The notes: generated by a model not told the origin, from the letters alone. Positions 24,143 to 33,260 are shown, counted from the stretch's first letter. The stretch: 64,000 nt of DNA from Gluconobacter thailandicus F149-1 = NBRC 100600 (GCF_000964465.1 NZ_BANH01000043.1:1-64000); one strand, 5' to 3'. Translations and numbers: made by a program.

Positions 24143-24505
24143 ATGCGTCCGTTCTGGTTGAGCCTAGTTGTCCTGCCCCTGCTGGCAGCCTGTGCCGAAC
24201 AGCCTGCTGCGCCGTCTCAGACGGTTGCGCAGACTCCCGCACATAAGATTCCTCCACAGGATTTCGCGCCGGGTCTGGCTGAGGAGGCACCACCCTCGGG
24301 ACAGAAGGTTCTGCTCAATGACCCTTCTGCGCCTGCCAATACGCCTCTTTGCGGCGCGGCGCTGCATGAAGCCAATCAGGCTGGTGCGGCGGTCTATGCA
24401 CAGGGGCTGGCAAGTACCGCGTCGTCCTGCCCTCAGAATGCCTGTTTTGAGCCATTGACGGGGACGTTCATTGCGGCAGATGGCAACAAAAGCGTGTGCC
24501 GCTAA
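24143..24505 (+). CDS. Small lipoprotein, unknown
   Basis: A 120-residue protein with a lipoprotein signal (MRPFWLSLVVLPLLAACA, cysteine at 17). The mature part begins with a proline/alanine-rich tether and then has four cysteines (LCGAALHEANQAGAA..., SSCPQNACFEPL, SVCR) that could form disulfides in the periplasm. It follows xseA by 45 bases. No family was recognised. Confidence 0.65.
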   Translation: MRPFWLSLVVLPLLAACAEQPAAPSQTVAQTPAHKIPPQDFAPGLAEEAPPSGQKVLLNDPSAPANTPLCGAALHEANQAGAAVYAQGLASTASSCPQNACFEPLTGTFIAADGNKSVCR

Positions 24506-24590
24506 AAGTTTTCAGCACAGATTGAGCTGTTGCATTTCCCTATCATTCACAGTGCTTTAAGATGCGTCTCACAAAAGAGTGAGGCTTGTG

Positions 24591-24944
24591 ATGACTGATA
24601 ATCTGAAATGCCCCAAATGCGGGTCTGAGCATGTCTATCCGGACGGTACCCTGTGGGTCTGTCCGGATTGTGCCAATGAATGGAACCCGGAAGCTGACGG
24701 CCAGGACGATGCGGGTGAGGGAAGTTCCGTGATCAAGGACGCGAACGGGAATGTTCTTGTCGATGGTGATAGCGTGACGGTTGTGAAGGACCTTAAAGTC
24801 AAAGGGTCTTCACTCGTTGTTAAAAGCGGGACCAAGGTCAAGAACATCCGCCTGGTTGATGCGACGGACGGGCATAACATTGCCTGCAAGATCACGGGGA
24901 TTGGCGCCATGAATCTCAAGTCGGAATTCGTCAAGAAGTCCTGA
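24591..24944 (+). CDS. yjdM: PhnA/YjdM family zinc-ribbon protein
   Basis: A 117-residue protein with an N-terminal zinc ribbon ([13 protein letters not shown]...[10 protein letters not shown]) and the conserved PhnA C-terminal domain ([20 protein letters not shown] ... [18 protein letters not shown]). Despite the old name linked to phosphonate use, the family is not shown to act on phosphonates. The start is set at [10 protein letters not shown]. It appears to stand alone. Confidence 0.9.
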   Translation: MTDNLKCPKCGSEHVYPDGTLWVCPDCANEWNPEADGQDDAGEGSSVIKDANGNVLVDGDSVTVVKDLKVKGSSLVVKSGTKVKNIRLVDATDGHNIACKITGIGAMNLKSEFVKKS

Positions 24945-25043
24945 TTGCCGTTCTGATCTTACTGAGTTTTCATTCAGCCCTCGCGAACCTCATGCGAGGG
25001 CTGAATGCGTTCTGGCGGCTTTTAAAAAAGGTGTATTTGCAGC

Positions 25044-25823
25044 ATGGACGTTATTCTTGGTGGAACAGGGCATGTGGGTCGGGCTGTTGTAAAGACCGTT
25101 CTGGCCGCAGGGCATGACGTGACTGTTGTCAGCCGCCGTGCCAGTTCGGCTTCAGGCGGTGAATTTTCGACTGTTGCTCTGGACGTGACAGATACTTCCA
25201 CCTTGCGCACACTGTTCCAGAAAGCGCGCAGGGTGTTCGTCCTGCACCCGCCTGCTGCCGTATCGGGTAACACGGATATTGAAGAGCGTAGAACAGTTCG
25301 CTCTATCCTGACGGCGCTTCAGGGTCTTCGTCTGGAAAAACTGGTGGTGCAGTCAACATATGGTGCCCAACCGGGTGAACATTGCGGGGATCTGGGTGTT
25401 CTTTATGAACTGGAACAGGGTGCACGCCGCCTGGATGTAGCGGTCTGTATCGTGCGGGCGGCCTATTACATGACTAACTGGGCTGGACTTCTGGAGAGTG
25501 CCAAGGCGACGGGGGTGATGAAAACTCTGCTGCCGTTTGCTCAGGCTTTCCCGAGGGTGGCGCCAGAAGATGTCGGCCATTTTGCGGGACAGATGCTGCT
25601 CTCCGATGAGGGGCAGAGTGGGATTTATAATATTGAGGGCCCGAAAGCTTACACGCCTGACGAGGTCGCGGGCGTGTTCAGTGACCTTCTGGGGCGGTCT
25701 GTTCAGGTAGAATCCGTTTCGCAGGATCAGTGGTATGCGACGTATCTTGCCAATGGTTTTTCCGCTGAGGCTGCCCGTTCTTATACTGCGATGACGGGGC
25801 TTTTCGTTCATCAGCGCTTATGA
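25044..25823 (+). CDS. NmrA-like NAD(P)-binding protein
   Basis: A 259-residue Rossmann-fold protein of the NmrA/atypical SDR group. The dinucleotide motif is GGTGHVGRAVVKTVLAAGHDVTVVSRR in two parts at the N-terminus. The usual SDR catalytic YxxxK is absent, fitting redox-sensing or quinone-reductase-like members. IVRAAYYMTNW and EDVGHFAGQML match family patterns. A bidirectional terminator follows, shared with rne. Confidence 0.8.
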   Translation: MDVILGGTGHVGRAVVKTVLAAGHDVTVVSRRASSASGGEFSTVALDVTDTSTLRTLFQKARRVFVLHPPAAVSGNTDIEERRTVRSILTALQGLRLEKLVVQSTYGAQPGEHCGDLGVLYELEQGARRLDVAVCIVRAAYYMTNWAGLLESAKATGVMKTLLPFAQAFPRVAPEDVGHFAGQMLLSDEGQSGIYNIEGPKAYTPDEVAGVFSDLLGRSVQVESVSQDQWYATYLANGFSAEAARSYTAMTGLFVHQRL

Positions 25824-25904
25824 GTTGCCAGTGGATCCGCACCGCGGACCGACGGATCTTGAAACCTGCCTGCGTCGCTTTCTGTAAGGCTTGCCAGTAA
25901 GCAA

Positions 25905-25944
25905 CAAAAAAGCCGACCGGAGGATAATCCGGTCGGCTTTTCTT
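25905..25944. terminator. Bidirectional rho-independent terminator
   Basis: AAAAAAGCCGACCGG and CCGGTCGGCTTTTCTTT form an 11-bp stem with an 8-base loop and a T-tract on each strand. It separates the rightward NmrA-like gene from the leftward rne gene. Confidence 0.9.
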
Positions 25945-25965
25945 TAGACGTTATGGAAACGCTTT

Positions 25966-28692
25966 TCAGCGCTTCCACCACCCAACGCGGCGTATTGCCG
26001 GGGGAAGTTCGTCAATGTTGATCGGCTGAAGAGTACTGTCTTCACCAGCCGTTTCCTCAGCCTTGGCTTTTGTGGCCTTGGTCGTGCGACGCGTGCGCTT
26101 CGGCTTGGCCGGAGCATCTTCTTCGGAAGGGGCTGCCGTTTCAACAGCCACATCCTCAACTTTGGCTGCGGAGGCCTTGGTTGTACGACGGGCGCGCGTG
26201 CGTTTTGGCTTGACCGTGGCGTCTTCTGCGACGGTAGGGACAGGAGCTTCGACCTCGGCTTCTTCCACCACAACAGGCGTTGCCACTTCTACCTTCGTGC
26301 TGCGACGACCACGGCCACGCTTCGGCGTTTCCTTTGGCTCAGCAACAGGAGAAGCCACAGCTTCTGTGAGAGCTGCAACACGTGCGTCATCAATAGTGAT
26401 CGGAGCAGGCATTGCTGCAGAGGTGCGAACCGGACGTGCTGCCTGTTCCATCTCTGCCTGTTCGATCACATCGAAGATATCGAAACTGCCACCAAACGGG
26501 TCAGCTGGTGTCGGTCCAACATAGTTGCGCTGCTGAGAGGCTGGACGCTCTTCACGGCGGCGCTGGTTCTGAGCGGGAGCCTGACGGGACTGCTGTGGAG
26601 CAGGCGTTTCTTCCCACGCAGGAGCAGAGGCCTGAGCCTCGACTTCAGTCTCGTCGTCCTTCTGAACGCGCTTGAAGCGGGTGCGACGGCGTCCTGGAAT
26701 GAGGCCGACCTCGCCATTTTCCTGTTCCTGCGGATAGGAAGGCTGCTCGACCTGCGTCTCGGAAGCATTGCCCTGCGTCGTCTCGTTCTCGGAAGACTGA
26801 TCCCGGCGACCACGACGACGGCGACGGCGACGATTGCCGTTGTTGCCCTCTTCTTCGTCACTGGTTTCCACTTCGGCTTCTTCTGCACGGGCAGGTGCCG
26901 GAGCCGCTTCTGCAGCGATAGCCAGCGGAAGAGCCGGAGCTTCGTCTTCAATGATCTCGATCGTCCGGACCGTCTGAGGTGCTGCAGCCTGAGCAGGGAC
27001 ATAGGCCGGAGCCGCCGTCTGCGGACTGAGGCGTTCGATGCGCATCTCGGAAGCAGGCAGCTCTTCTTCCGTCCGGAAGATCACGCGCATGCGGTGACGC
27101 TGCTCGATGTCCGACAGCCAGTCGCGCTTGTGGTTCAGAATGTAGAGCGCGATGCTCGGGCCAATATAGACTTCGATTGCCGCAGCGCGCTGACGGGTGC
27201 CTTCTTCGTCAATGGCACGAAGCACATGCAGGGCAGAGCTTTCCGTTCCACGAATGAATCCGGTTCCCTGGCAGTGCGGGCAGACCGTCAGCAGGGACTC
27301 TGCAATGGACGGACGCAGACGCTGGCGGGACATTTCGAGCAGACCGAAATGAGAGATATGCCCGACCTGAATGCGTGCGCGATCCGTGCGCAGGGATTCC
27401 TTGAGGCGCTTCTCGACCTGCGCGTTGTGACGACGGCTCTCCATGTCGATGAAATCGATCACGACGAGGCCGGCCAGGTCACGCAGACGCAACTGGCGAG
27501 CCACTTCTTCAGCCGCTTCAAGGTTGGTCCGGAGAGCCGTTTCCTCAATGTTGCGCTGGGAAGTGGACTTGCCGGAGTTCACGTCAATGGCGACCAGCGC
27601 TTCGGTCTGGTTGATGACAAGGTAGCCACCAGACTTCAGGCGCGCTGTCGGAGAGAACATCGCATCCAGATGGCCTTCGACGTTGTAGCGCGCGAAGAGG
27701 CTCTGACCGCGGTTTTGCCACAGCTTCACCTTGCCAGCGTTGTGCGGCATCAGCAGGCGCATGAACTCGCGGGCGCTCTTCCAAGCAGCTTCACCGTCGA
27801 CCATGATGTCTTCGATGTCTTTGGAGAACAGATCGCGGATGGCGCGCTTGATGAGGCTTGCTTCCTCATAAACCAGCGTCGGAGCGACGGAAGACAGCGC
27901 ATGTGAGCGAATGTCATCCCAGAGCTGAAGCAGGTATTCGCAGTCGCGGATGATTTCCGGTCCAGGGCGGCCTGCGCCGGCTGTGCGGACAATCATGGCC
28001 ATCGACTTGGGCAGGTTCAGCTCCGCAATGATGTCACGCAGACGACGACGATCGGTGTCGGACGTGATCTTGCGGGAAACACCGCCGCCGCGCAGGGCGT
28101 TCGGCATCAGGACGCAGTAACGGCCGGCGAGGGAGACATAAGTGGTCAGGGCTGCACCCTTGTTGCCACGTTCTTCCTTCACAACCTGCACGAGCAGGAC
28201 CTGTCGGCGCCGGATAACTTCCTGGATCTTGTAGTTGCGCAGGAAGCGGGCCGTGCGACGTGAAGCTGCGCTCTCTTCTCCGGTGTCGTGTTCTCCGCCT
28301 ACGGTTTCCGGAGTGCGACGATCCTGGTTTTCGGTCTCGTCGGTTTCGTCAGAAACTGTTTCTTCTTCGCTTTCCGGAAGGTCGGTGCGCTGTTCGGACG
28401 CGACGTCTTCTTCCTGGATGGCCAGAAGTTTCTCACGGTCTGCAACCGGGATCTGGAAGTAATCCGGGTGAATTTCGCTGAAGGCGAGAAAACCGTGACG
28501 GTTTCCGCCGTATTCTACGAAAGCGGCCTGAAGGCTCGGCTCAACGCGAATGACTTTGGCAAGGTAGATATTGCCCTTGAGCTGTTTTCTGGACGATGTC
28601 TCGACGTCGTAATCTTCAACGCGGTCACCGTCCATGACCACGACACGCGTTTCTTCCGCGTGCGTGGTGTCGATAAGCATACGCTTGGTCAT
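25966..28692 (-). CDS. rne: Ribonuclease E/G
   Basis: A 908-residue endonuclease central to RNA decay and rRNA processing. The catalytic half starts MTKRMLIDTTHAEETRVVV, with an S1 domain (about 35-130, split by an acidic insertion EESEEETVSDETDE near 110-150). It then has VAIDVNSGKST with the metal-binding acidic residues, and the zinc-link CPHCQGTG. The C-terminal half is disordered: Arg-rich patches (RRRRRRGRRD), a Pro/Gln-rich part, and repeated Lys-Pro-Lys-Arg-Thr-Arg units that should bind RNA and other degradosome proteins. The start is fixed at 28,692 by the family N-terminus. Confidence 0.95.
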   Translation of the reverse strand: MTKRMLIDTTHAEETRVVVMDGDRVEDYDVETSSRKQLKGNIYLAKVIRVEPSLQAAFVEYGGNRHGFLAFSEIHPDYFQIPVADREKLLAIQEEDVASEQRTDLPESEEETVSDETDETENQDRRTPETVGGEHDTGEESAASRRTARFLRNYKIQEVIRRRQVLLVQVVKEERGNKGAALTTYVSLAGRYCVLMPNALRGGGVSRKITSDTDRRRLRDIIAELNLPKSMAMIVRTAGAGRPGPEIIRDCEYLLQLWDDIRSHALSSVAPTLVYEEASLIKRAIRDLFSKDIEDIMVDGEAAWKSAREFMRLLMPHNAGKVKLWQNRGQSLFARYNVEGHLDAMFSPTARLKSGGYLVINQTEALVAIDVNSGKSTSQRNIEETALRTNLEAAEEVARQLRLRDLAGLVVIDFIDMESRRHNAQVEKRLKESLRTDRARIQVGHISHFGLLEMSRQRLRPSIAESLLTVCPHCQGTGFIRGTESSALHVLRAIDEEGTRQRAAAIEVYIGPSIALYILNHKRDWLSDIEQRHRMRVIFRTEEELPASEMRIERLSPQTAAPAYVPAQAAAPQTVRTIEIIEDEAPALPLAIAAEAAPAPARAEEAEVETSDEEEGNNGNRRRRRRRGRRDQSSENETTQGNASETQVEQPSYPQEQENGEVGLIPGRRRTRFKRVQKDDETEVEAQASAPAWEETPAPQQSRQAPAQNQRRREERPASQQRNYVGPTPADPFGGSFDIFDVIEQAEMEQAARPVRTSAAMPAPITIDDARVAALTEAVASPVAEPKETPKRGRGRRSTKVEVATPVVVEEAEVEAPVPTVAEDATVKPKRTRARRTTKASAAKVEDVAVETAAPSEEDAPAKPKRTRRTTKATKAKAEETAGEDSTLQPINIDELPPAIRRVGWWKR

Positions 28693-29237
28693 GGAAAACT
28701 GAACTCCACGATGTTCCAGTGTGGCGCTTTGGGCCAGAGGGAACACCTGATTGTACGGGGTGGAGGGGGCGGATCAGCCGGAATGCCAGTCCGCGGGACG
28801 CATCTGGTCCCGTTCCGGCTAGGCTCCTGGCTGTGATCACGTCGCGTGACATTCGACCCCTGACAGACGTCCGGCCCATGGTCTGGTACCGGATGAAAAC
28901 GCATTCCGGTCAGGGTGTGAGCCTGTGCCGGACTGAACTAATCCTGCCGGAGCAGCCCGATCAGGACATGGCACAGAAAATGTCAGGCACATGTCAAACG
29001 ATGGGGCGTCACGGCTCGGACAATGGAGGCGGGAGCGTTGCGGGGAGAGGGTAAAAGCCCACAGACGATCGGACCGCTCTCTTCAGGTCCTTGGCGCGCA
29101 GGATGACTTAAAGAAGAGCCGCTGGCAAGCGTGGCTTTATCAGGCTCTCCAAAAGGTGCTTTGCCTTGTTTCAGACATTGTCCTGTGTCTGTATTGTTTG
29201 GGGTCATGAAACGATCGAAAAGACGCAGGATATACGG
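28693..29237. other. 545-base gap: rne leader and amidase promoter region
   Basis: No gene is seen between the divergent rne and amidase genes. On the rne side a nested hairpin at 28,778-28,818 (CCGGAA...CGGGAC-7-GTCCCG-TTCCGG) falls in what would be the rne 5' untranslated region. Long structured rne leaders mediate autoregulation in E. coli; a parallel here is an inference. The rest (28,850-29,237) shows no recognisable element. Confidence 0.4.
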
Positions 29238-30083
29238 ATGCTGACGCGACGCACGGTACTGGAAGGTCTTGCCTGTCTGTCAGCGGCAGCGCCGCTCAAT
29301 GCAGTCGCCCGCAGCAGGCATCCGACGCATCATTCTCCTGCGGCCAGCACGCTCCATGCGCCAGCAGTTCACCGGAATGCTGCTCCTCCGAAGCCACTTG
29401 TGATGCTGGATCCCGGGCATGGGGGCAAGGATCCGGGAGCGATCGGTGTTTCTGGTACGTATGAGAAACATATTGCGGAAGCGGCTGCGACTGAACTCCA
29501 GAGGCAGCTTCTGGCGTCAGGGCAGTACCGGGTCGCGATGACGCGTTCCGAAGATCGGTTCATTCCCCTGGAAGGGCGGGTAGAACTGGCACAGCATCAT
29601 CAGGCGCATCTCTTTATTTCCATGCATGCTGATGCATTGCATGACCGCGATGTTCGTGGTGCCAGCGTCTATACGCTCTCCAGTGGTGCCTCGGATGCGC
29701 AGACAGCGGCTCTTGCGCAGAAGGAAAATAGTGCGGACCGTTTTGGAGGGCCCGCGTTTCATGGGATGTCCCCGGATGTGCAGCAGATCCTCTCCAGTCT
29801 TGTTTCAGAAGAAACGCGGCGGGGCTCTGCGCACATGGCATCGAGTGTGGTCGGGGCGTTCCGGAACCGGATCGGTCTGCTGACTCATCCGTCCCGTCAT
29901 GCGGCTTTTGTTGTTTTGAAATCTGCGGAGATTCCGTCTGTTCTCGTTGAGATGGGGTTCATGTCCAACCGGCTGGATGAAGCGGCCCTGCGTCAGGCCG
30001 TTCACCGAACGCAGGTGGCGAGTGCGATGAAAACCGCCGTTGACCGATACTTTTCCGCGCAGCATGGTTTGATGACGGGCTGA
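29238..30083 (+). CDS. amiC: N-acetylmuramoyl-L-alanine amidase
   Basis: A 281-residue periplasmic amidase (Amidase_3) that cleaves the bond between muramic acid and the stem peptide during septum splitting. A Tat-type signal (LTRRTVLEGLACLSAAAPLNAVA) is followed by a histidine/proline linker and the catalytic domain: DPGHGGKDPGA and a later glutamate bind zinc, with ISMHADAL and VLVEMGFMSN. There is no N-terminal AMIN domain, unlike E. coli AmiC, so the symbol is by function. The Tat export route fits the tatBC genes at the window's right end. Confidence 0.9.
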   Translation: MLTRRTVLEGLACLSAAAPLNAVARSRHPTHHSPAASTLHAPAVHRNAAPPKPLVMLDPGHGGKDPGAIGVSGTYEKHIAEAAATELQRQLLASGQYRVAMTRSEDRFIPLEGRVELAQHHQAHLFISMHADALHDRDVRGASVYTLSSGASDAQTAALAQKENSADRFGGPAFHGMSPDVQQILSSLVSEETRRGSAHMASSVVGAFRNRIGLLTHPSRHAAFVVLKSAEIPSVLVEMGFMSNRLDEAALRQAVHRTQVASAMKTAVDRYFSAQHGLMTG

Positions 30084-30159
30084 CCCTGAAAGAATGCAGG
30101 GCAGAGTTTTTGGTCATGTGGGTTGCGCATAACGAAAGAATCGGACATTTTCCGTCGCC

Positions 30160-30204
30160 ATGACATTTCTTTCGATCCTCTCGCTTCGACTTATCGGCCC
30201 CTGA
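30160..30204 (+). CDS. leuL: Leucine-rich leader peptide of leuA
   Basis: A 14-codon reading frame encodes MTFLSILSLRLIGP and stops at 30,204. Four of 14 residues are leucine and two are isoleucine. It lies 85 bases before leuA and its end overlaps the left arm of a perfect 11-bp inverted repeat. This is the layout of classical attenuation of leucine genes, which is known in proteobacteria. A strong ribosome binding site is not seen, which lowers confidence. Confidence 0.5.
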   Translation: MTFLSILSLRLIGP

Positions 30205-30246
30205 ACGCCATATCTTAGGCGGGCAGCGTTCCGTTGCGTTCAGGGG
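30198..30246 (+). promoter_or_regulatory. leuA attenuator-like hairpins
   Basis: CCCCTGAACGC (30,198-30,208) pairs perfectly with GCGTTCAGGGG (30,236-30,246). Inside, CGCC (30,206-30,209) can instead pair with GGCG (30,218-30,221). The two foldings exclude each other and the left arm lies at the leader peptide stop, so ribosome stalling at leucine codons could switch them. No T-tract follows, so the downstream effect may not be intrinsic termination. Confidence 0.5.
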
Positions 30247-30289
30247 ATGACAGACCAGAAATTTTCCTGACCAGCGAGATGATCAAGAC

Positions 30290-31858
30290 ATGACTTTCCA
30301 ACATCCGTCCTTCGGTACAATTTCCGACGACCGCGTTATCATTTTCGATACGACGCTGCGTGACGGTGAACAGTCCCCCGGTTTCTCCATGAACCTCGAA
30401 GAGAAGCTCCGCATGGCGCATGCGTTGAGCGCTCTGGGCGTGGATGTTATCGAAGCGGGTTTCCCTGTCGCTTCCAAGGATGACTTCGAGAGTGTCCGCA
30501 GCATTGCGGAGCAGGTGCGCGGCTCCGTTATTTGTGGGCTGGCTCGCAGTGGCGGCAAGCGCGATATTGAATCCTGCGGTGAAGCTTTGAAGGGCGCTGA
30601 ACGCTCCCGTATCCATAACTTTATTTCCACATCTCCGCTGCACATGAAGTACAAGCTGCGGATGGAGCCGGAAACGGTTCTGGACATCATCGCTTCTGGC
30701 AACCAGAAGGCCCGTCAGTATACGGACGACGTGGAATGGTCTGCCGAGGACGGCTCCCGCACGGACCCCGACTTCCTGTGCCGCTGTGTCGAAATCGCCA
30801 TCAAGAATGGTGCGAACACCATTAACATCCCCGATACCGTAGGCTTTGCGACGCCGGAAGAAATGCGCCGCATCTTTACCATGCTGCGTGAGCGTGTTCC
30901 GGGTGCGGATCAGGTGATCTTCTCCACCCATAACCATAATGATCTGGGGCTGGGCGTTGCGAATACGCTAGCTGCTGTTGAAGGTGGTGCGCGTCAGATC
31001 GAATGCACGATCAATGGTATCGGCGAGCGCGCTGGTAATGCCGCTCTGGAAGAAATCGTCATGGCGCTGCGGACACGTCACGACCAGTATGGCAAGGTGA
31101 CTGGTATCGAGACGCCGAAGCTGCTGGGCATGTCCCGGATGCTGGCGACGATCACGGGCTTCGACGTGCAGCCGAACAAGGCCATCGTTGGCCGGAACGC
31201 GTTTGCACATGAAAGCGGTATTCATCAGGACGGTGTTCTGAAGAATGCAGCCACTTATGAGATCATGACGCCGGAGAGCGTGGGCTGGAACAAGAGCTCA
31301 CTGGTGATGGGCAAGCATTCCGGCCGTGCCGCATTCCGCGACAAGCTGGCCCAGCTGGGTTACCCGCCGCTGGAAGAAGAGGCGCTGAACGCTGCTTTCG
31401 CGCGTTTCAAGGACCTGGCTGACAGCAAGAAGGTCGTGTTCGACGACGACATCTGTGCGCTGGTGGATGATGAAAGCCGTGATCATGAGCGCATTCACCT
31501 GATCTCGCTGGAAGTTGCTTCGGGTACGAAGCAGAAGTCTCAGGTCAAGCTGGAAATCAGCGTCGATGGTGCCATCCAGTATGCAGCCGTAAGCGGAAAC
31601 GGGCCGGTTGATGCGGCATTCCGCGCTATTGGTGAAGCCTTCCCGCACTCCGCTGAACTGGCACTGTTCTCTGTGGCGAATGTTACGGAAGGGACGGATG
31701 CACAGGCCCGTACCACCGTCCGTTTGCAGGAAAACGGCAAGCTTGTGGACGGTCAGGGTGCCGATGCGGACACGGTTGTGTCTGCGGTGCGTGCCTATAT
31801 CCATGCTCTGAACAAGCTGCTGACCAAGCGTGAGCGCACCGAGCCTGAAGCGCTCTGA
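30290..31858 (+). CDS. leuA: 2-isopropylmalate synthase
   Basis: A 522-residue enzyme that condenses acetyl-CoA with 2-oxoisovalerate in the first committed step of leucine synthesis. The TIM-barrel part has FDTTLRDGEQSPGFSM (metal and substrate binding) and STHNHNDLGLGVAN (HxH metal ligands). HESGIHQDGVLK and KHSGRAAFRDKL lie in the linker. The C-terminal allosteric domain (about 395-510) gives feedback inhibition by leucine. It is alone rather than in a leu operon. The leader peptide and hairpin upstream suggest attenuation. Confidence 0.97.
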   Translation: MTFQHPSFGTISDDRVIIFDTTLRDGEQSPGFSMNLEEKLRMAHALSALGVDVIEAGFPVASKDDFESVRSIAEQVRGSVICGLARSGGKRDIESCGEALKGAERSRIHNFISTSPLHMKYKLRMEPETVLDIIASGNQKARQYTDDVEWSAEDGSRTDPDFLCRCVEIAIKNGANTINIPDTVGFATPEEMRRIFTMLRERVPGADQVIFSTHNHNDLGLGVANTLAAVEGGARQIECTINGIGERAGNAALEEIVMALRTRHDQYGKVTGIETPKLLGMSRMLATITGFDVQPNKAIVGRNAFAHESGIHQDGVLKNAATYEIMTPESVGWNKSSLVMGKHSGRAAFRDKLAQLGYPPLEEEALNAAFARFKDLADSKKVVFDDDICALVDDESRDHERIHLISLEVASGTKQKSQVKLEISVDGAIQYAAVSGNGPVDAAFRAIGEAFPHSAELALFSVANVTEGTDAQARTTVRLQENGKLVDGQGADADTVVSAVRAYIHALNKLLTKRERTEPEAL

Positions 31859-31877
31859 GTTTTCGCGATTGATGAGC

Positions 31878-31916
31878 GAACCTTAAAGGACGAATAAATA
31901 TCGTTCTTTAAGGTTC
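31878..31916. repeat. AT-rich 15-bp inverted repeat after leuA
   Basis: GAACCTTAAAGGACG pairs with CGTTCTTTAAGGTTC (one G-T pair) around 9 AT-rich bases, 20 bases after the leuA stop. There is no T-tract after it, so it is either a weak terminator or a dyad bound by a protein acting on the next gene. Confidence 0.55.
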
Positions 31917-31971
31917 TGGACAAAAATAACACGATTGATATTGTCTCCTTCTGAACTTGGAAGGGGCAGCT

Positions 31972-32739
31972 ATGCCGCATTCGTGGCTTTATACGGCGTC
32001 GGGTCTATTCGTAGGCTTTCTGGTAGGCATGACCGGAGTGGGGGGAGGGTCCCTCATGACGCCACTGCTGATCCTGCTCTTCGGTGCAAAACCACAATCC
32101 GCGGTCGGAACTGACCTTCTTTACGCTGCCATCACGAAAATCGTTGGAACCGGGCTCAACCGTCATATGGGGGTTGTGAACTGGCGGATTGTCGGCTGGC
32201 AGATGGCCGGCAGTATTCCTGCCAGTCTGTTGTGCCTGCTGTTTCTGCATCATGAAGGTATGTCAGATTCTGCATCAAGACTGATCCGGATTGTTCTTGG
32301 GGTCGCGCTTCTTCTGACAGCACCGGCCATTCTTCTGAAGCCGAAGCTGAGGAAATGGGCGGAAGGGCGTGTACCCTTGAGTGAGACGTCGGAAACGGTA
32401 CTGACGGTTCTGTTGGGTGTGCTTCTGGGGACGTTGGTGACATTGTCTTCAGTCGGAGCCGGCGCCGTTGGAATGGCGGCTCTGACAATGCTCTATCCGC
32501 GTCTGAATATGCGGACACTTGTTGCAACCGATATTGCTCATGCCGTCCCCCTCACGCTGATTGCAGGTGGTGGGCACTGGCTGGAAGGGGCGGTTGATAC
32601 GGCCGTTCTAATCGCGCTGCTTCTCGGGTCTATTCCGGGAATTATTCTGGGAACGCTTTGCGCGGGCAAGCTTCATGAAGATACCCAGCGCTGGGTGCTG
32701 GGTATCCTTCTGGCTGTCATTGGCTTCCGGATGATCTGA
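31972..32739 (+). CDS. TSUP family transporter (TauE/SafE-like)
   Basis: A 255-residue inner-membrane protein with about eight hydrophobic segments in two halves. The first half begins GLFVGFLVGMTGVGGGSLMTPLL and the second has LLGVLLGTLVTLSSVGAGAVGM, the two related motifs of the TSUP family. Members export or import sulfite, sulfoacetate, taurine or other organic anions; the substrate cannot be told here. The start follows GGAAGGGGCAGCT. It is followed by convergent lipoprotein genes. Confidence 0.88.
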   Translation: MPHSWLYTASGLFVGFLVGMTGVGGGSLMTPLLILLFGAKPQSAVGTDLLYAAITKIVGTGLNRHMGVVNWRIVGWQMAGSIPASLLCLLFLHHEGMSDSASRLIRIVLGVALLLTAPAILLKPKLRKWAEGRVPLSETSETVLTVLLGVLLGTLVTLSSVGAGAVGMAALTMLYPRLNMRTLVATDIAHAVPLTLIAGGGHWLEGAVDTAVLIALLLGSIPGIILGTLCAGKLHEDTQRWVLGILLAVIGFRMI

Positions 32740-32759
32740 AATCCGGAAGCCCTCAGGCT

Positions 32760-33215
32760 TTAGTAGCCGTAGTTGCTCTGCTGAGGATAACCGTTGTTGT
32801 AGCCCTGCGGCGGATATCCGTTCTGGCAGTTCGTGTTCGGTGGGCACTGATACTGCTGTTGCGGGTAGGTCGGGTATTGACCATTCTGCTGCGGGTATCC
32901 CTGTTGCGGATAGGCGCCCTGCTGAGGATATCCGTTCTGGTATCCGCCCTGCTGATAGCTCGGGCGGTTCGGCGTTGTTACGGCACCTGTGGCGGCACCA
33001 AGAGCACCGCCCGCAAGTGCGCCAATCGCCGCGCCGCGGCCGCCACCTGCAAGTGCGCCAATAGCTGCACCTGTGCCACCGCCAAGAAGACCGCCACCAA
33101 GGGCTCGGGAGCCCGGATCATAATTTCCCTGACAACCGCCCAGGGAAAGAACGGTCGCAAAGGCTCCAACCAGAGCAATTCCCCGGAAAGCGGGGCGGGC
33201 GATAACGGACCTCAT
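32760..33215 (-). CDS. Glycine-zipper lipoprotein with YPQQ-rich tail
   Basis: A 151-residue lipoprotein (lipobox LGGC near residue 28). Residues 40-80 form glycine zippers (LGGGLLGGGTGAAIGALAGGG and repeats), which pack as membrane-inserting or oligomerising helices. The last 70 residues are tyrosine/proline/glutamine-rich (YPQQG-type repeats) and probably disordered, on the cell surface or in the periplasm. It is a longer paralogue of the protein at 33,261, lying 45 bases downstream of it. Confidence 0.7.
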   Translation of the reverse strand: MRSVIARPAFRGIALVGAFATVLSLGGCQGNYDPGSRALGGGLLGGGTGAAIGALAGGGRGAAIGALAGGALGAATGAVTTPNRPSYQQGGYQNGYPQQGAYPQQGYPQQNGQYPTYPQQQYQCPPNTNCQNGYPPQGYNNGYPQQSNYGY

Positions 33216-33260
33216 GTCACAAATCCTTCGATGTCATGGTCAACCGGCCTGATACCAGAC

